NCBI GenBank assembly: GCA_021819345.1
Contig: JAKARG010000246.1
Coordinates: forward strand, 1 to 5,305
Reading direction: 5' to 3'
From: Actinomycetes bacterium
Lineage (GTDB): Bacteria; Actinomycetota; Acidimicrobiia; Acidimicrobiales; Palsa-688
Length of the DNA: 5,305 bases
Of the stretch, positions 3,525 through 5,305 are shown in pieces. The translations under genes were made by a program, and so were the position numbers. The notes below the pieces were generated by a model. It searched no databases. It was not told the DNA's origin and saw only the letters and a program-made list of their open reading frames with translations. The stretch's first letter is position 1; the number at the start of each line of letters is the position of its first letter.

Positions 3525-5305
3525 GTGGTGTCTCGCTCCCGGCGCTCGTGGAGGAGGTTCCTCGCCCTGCTCGCCGCCCTGCTCGTCGCCTCGCTGGTGG
3601 GCCCTCAGGCGTCCGCCTGGGCCGGGGTGCCGGGGTCCGGCGGCGCCGGCTCGAGCGGGCCTGCGGGATCGACCGGCGCCACCACGGTCGCCTGGGTGCC
3701 GGCGTTCACCTCGGCCATGGCCTGGGCCCCGGTGACGGCCTACGACACCACCGTCCGCCAGGTGGTGCCCGTCGGCGTCGGCGGCGACCTGGTGCGCGTC
3801 GAGCTCTCCAACGCCTTCGGCACCGGGCCGCTCGAAGTCGGCGCTGCGAGCGTCGGGGTGCAGTCCTCGGGGGCCGCCGCGCTCGCCGGGTCGGTCCACG
3901 AGCTGAGCTTCGGCGGGTCCCCCTCGACGACGGTGCCGACGGGCGGGAGCGTCTGGAGCGACCCGCTCGCCTTCCCGACCCATGCCGGGGAGCACCTCCT
4001 CGTCAGCGTCTTCGTGCCGGGCTCCGCTGCGGTCACCTCCCACTACGACGCCGGCCCCCTCTCCTACGCAGTCGCCGACGGCGACGGGGACCTGGTGTCC
4101 GCGGCGTCGAGCCCCGCCTTCGGGCTGCCCTCCACCTGGGACCGCTGGGTCGCCGCGCTCGACGTGGCCGGGACCGAGGGACCGCCGACGGCCACCGTCG
4201 CCTTCGGCGACTCGATCAGCGACGGGTTCAACATCGCCTGCCTTCGCTCGGACATCTGCCAGGCAACAACCCCCTGGCCGGTCTTCCTCCGCCGGCGCAT
4301 CGACCTCCTGCCCGCCGGCCTCCAGACCTCCGTGGTGGACGAGTCGATCACCGCCAACACCCTCACGGTCATCGACACGTCCCTCGAGGACCGCTACCGG
4401 GTGGGAGGGGGTGGTCCTCCCGGACTGGTCCGGATGGGGAGCGAGGTCCTCGACCAACCCGGGGTGAAGCGGGTGATCCTGCTGATCGGCACCAACGACC
4501 TGTGGTTCGGGGCGTCCGCCGCCCAGGTGATCGGCGGGTACGAGAGCTTCATCTCCCGGGCGGAGGCGCGAGGCATCGAGGTCATCGGATCGACCCTGCT
4601 GCCCCGGGAGGGGAGCAAGGGCTGGACTGCTGCGGACCAGGCGAACTGGGTCTTGGTCAACCACTGGATCCTCACCTCCCACGCCTTCCCGGTGGTCCTC
4701 GACCTCGGGGCGGTGGTGGCCGACGTCTACGACGGTGCCTGCCAGCCCGACCGGCTCTTCCCGCCCTACAACTCCGGCGACTGGCTGCACCCCGACAGCG
4801 CCGGCCAGCTCGCCATGGCCGATGCCATCCCGACCAGCCTGCTCGGCTCCCCCGGAGCCCCGACGCTGTCACCGGCGGTTCCCGTGACGCCGACCCCGGG
4901 TTGCGCGCACCCCGAGGTCGTGCGGGTCTACCGACCGGCCGGGCCCACCTCGACCGCCCCGAGCACTTCGACGACCACGACGAGGGGTGCAGGGTCCACT
5001 TCGAGCTCCACCACGCCGCGCATCCCGGCCACGACCGCCGGGCGGCGGGGCGCCGGCGGTCGCCCGGCACGGAGCCCGGGTGGGAGGAGCGCCGCGGGCC
5101 CGGTCGGGTCGAGCAGCCACGGGCTCGGGACGCGCTCCCTGCTCGCCATCGTGGTCGTGGTGGTGGCCGCGCTGGTCGTGGCCCGGGCCCTCGTCGTGCG
5201 CCGGGAGCGCAACGCGCGCCGCCGCCGCCGCCAGCTTCTCGACGACCTCCGACGCCAGCGCGCGGCCAGCGCTGCCGGGTCCTCCTACGACGGGGGAGGG
5301 AGATC
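3525..5305 (+). CDS. Secreted, membrane-anchored SGNH/GDSL hydrolase (3' end outside the window)
   Basis: The frame is open to the window edge: 593 complete codons from GTG 3525. Residues 1-33 look like a signal peptide: basic RSRRSWRR, hydrophobic FLALLAALLVASL, then a cleavage site near ASA/AWA. A Tat route is not excluded. Residues about 50-215 form the beta-rich N-terminal domain that precedes the catalytic domain in many actinobacterial GDSL esterases (VRVELSNAFGTGPLEV, SVWSDPL). The SGNH core follows: block I FGDSISDG with nucleophile Ser230, block II-like SITAN (274-278), block III GTND (322-325), and block V DWLH with Asp419 and His422. Cysteines 239, 245, 406 and 460 could form disulfides. 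A Ser/Thr-rich linker (about 470-530), one TM (about 539-558) and an Arg-rich tail follow. It should hydrolyse ester bonds of lipid or acetylated carbohydrate at the cell surface. Alternative starts are GTG 3528, ATG 3378 and ATG 3363; I chose 3525 because it gives a normal signal peptide. Confidence 0.85.
   Translation, partial: MVSRSRRSWRRFLALLAALLVASLVGPQASAWAGVPGSGGAGSSGPAGSTGATTVAWVPAFTSAMAWAPVTAYDTTVRQVVPVGVGGDLVRVELSNAFGTGPLEVGAASVGVQSSGAAALAGSVHELSFGGSPSTTVPTGGSVWSDPLAFPTHAGEHLLVSVFVPGSAAVTSHYDAGPLSYAVADGDGDLVSAASSPAFGLPSTWDRWVAALDVAGTEGPPTATVAFGDSISDGFNIACLRSDICQATTPWPVFLRRRIDLLPAGLQTSVVDESITANTLTVIDTSLEDRYRVGGGGPPGLVRMGSEVLDQPGVKRVILLIGTNDLWFGASAAQVIGGYESFISRAEARGIEVIGSTLLPREGSKGWTAADQANWVLVNHWILTSHAFPVVLDLGAVVADVYDGACQPDRLFPPYNSGDWLHPDSAGQLAMADAIPTSLLGSPGAPTLSPAVPVTPTPGCAHPEVVRVYRPAGPTSTAPSTSTTTTRGAGSTSSSTTPRIPATTAGRRGAGGRPARSPGGRSAAGPVGSSSHGLGTRSLLAIVVVVVAALVVARALVVRRERNARRRRRQLLDDLRRQRAASAAGSSYDGGGR

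Noticed and set aside
3237..4790. Leftward open frame of 517 codons over the SGNH hydrolase
   Set aside because: The opposite strand encodes all the SGNH catalytic blocks in order. This frame is Gly/Asp/Arg-rich without any known motif.

Overview
This is a very GC-rich window. Codons end mostly in G or C, GTG starts are frequent, and Shine-Dalgarno sequences are mostly absent. That suggests a high-GC actinobacterium, and the protein flavours resemble Acidimicrobiia or related uncultured Actinobacteriota. The taxonomic call is inference from composition and family resemblance only.

Left part (1-686, + strand): two broken genes lie back to back. Bases 1-180 encode an internal piece of a trehalose-6-phosphate synthase (OtsA, GT20). 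It stops abruptly and is followed by a short region of unclear origin. Next comes the C-terminal two thirds of a histidine phosphatase that lacks the N-terminal RHG catalytic motif. The layout looks like a deletion scar, or possibly an assembly join.

Middle part (643-3237, - strand): three genes read leftwards, probably as an operon. They are a GNAT-family acetyltransferase, a two-TM potassium channel with a cytoplasmic RCK domain (MthK-like plan), and a Crp/Fnr-type cyclic-nucleotide-domain regulator. The regulator begins 15 bases after the channel stop, so those two are likely translationally coupled. Its 3' end overlaps the phosphatase remnant tail-to-tail by 44 bases.

Right part (3238-5305): a divergent intergenic region carries two short tandem or direct repeats. 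It leads into a rightward gene that stays open to the window edge. The product is a secreted SGNH/GDSL hydrolase with a signal peptide, an N-terminal beta-rich domain, a catalytic SGNH domain, a Ser/Thr-rich linker, one C-terminal membrane segment and a very basic cytoplasmic tail. It is therefore predicted to be a cell-surface anchored esterase.

I see no CRISPR array, tRNA, rRNA, insertion sequence or clearly novel multi-gene system. The points most worth a second look are the otsA/phosphatase scar, the channel-regulator pair with an apparently altered Ca2+ site, and the membrane-anchored SGNH enzyme with an altered block II.
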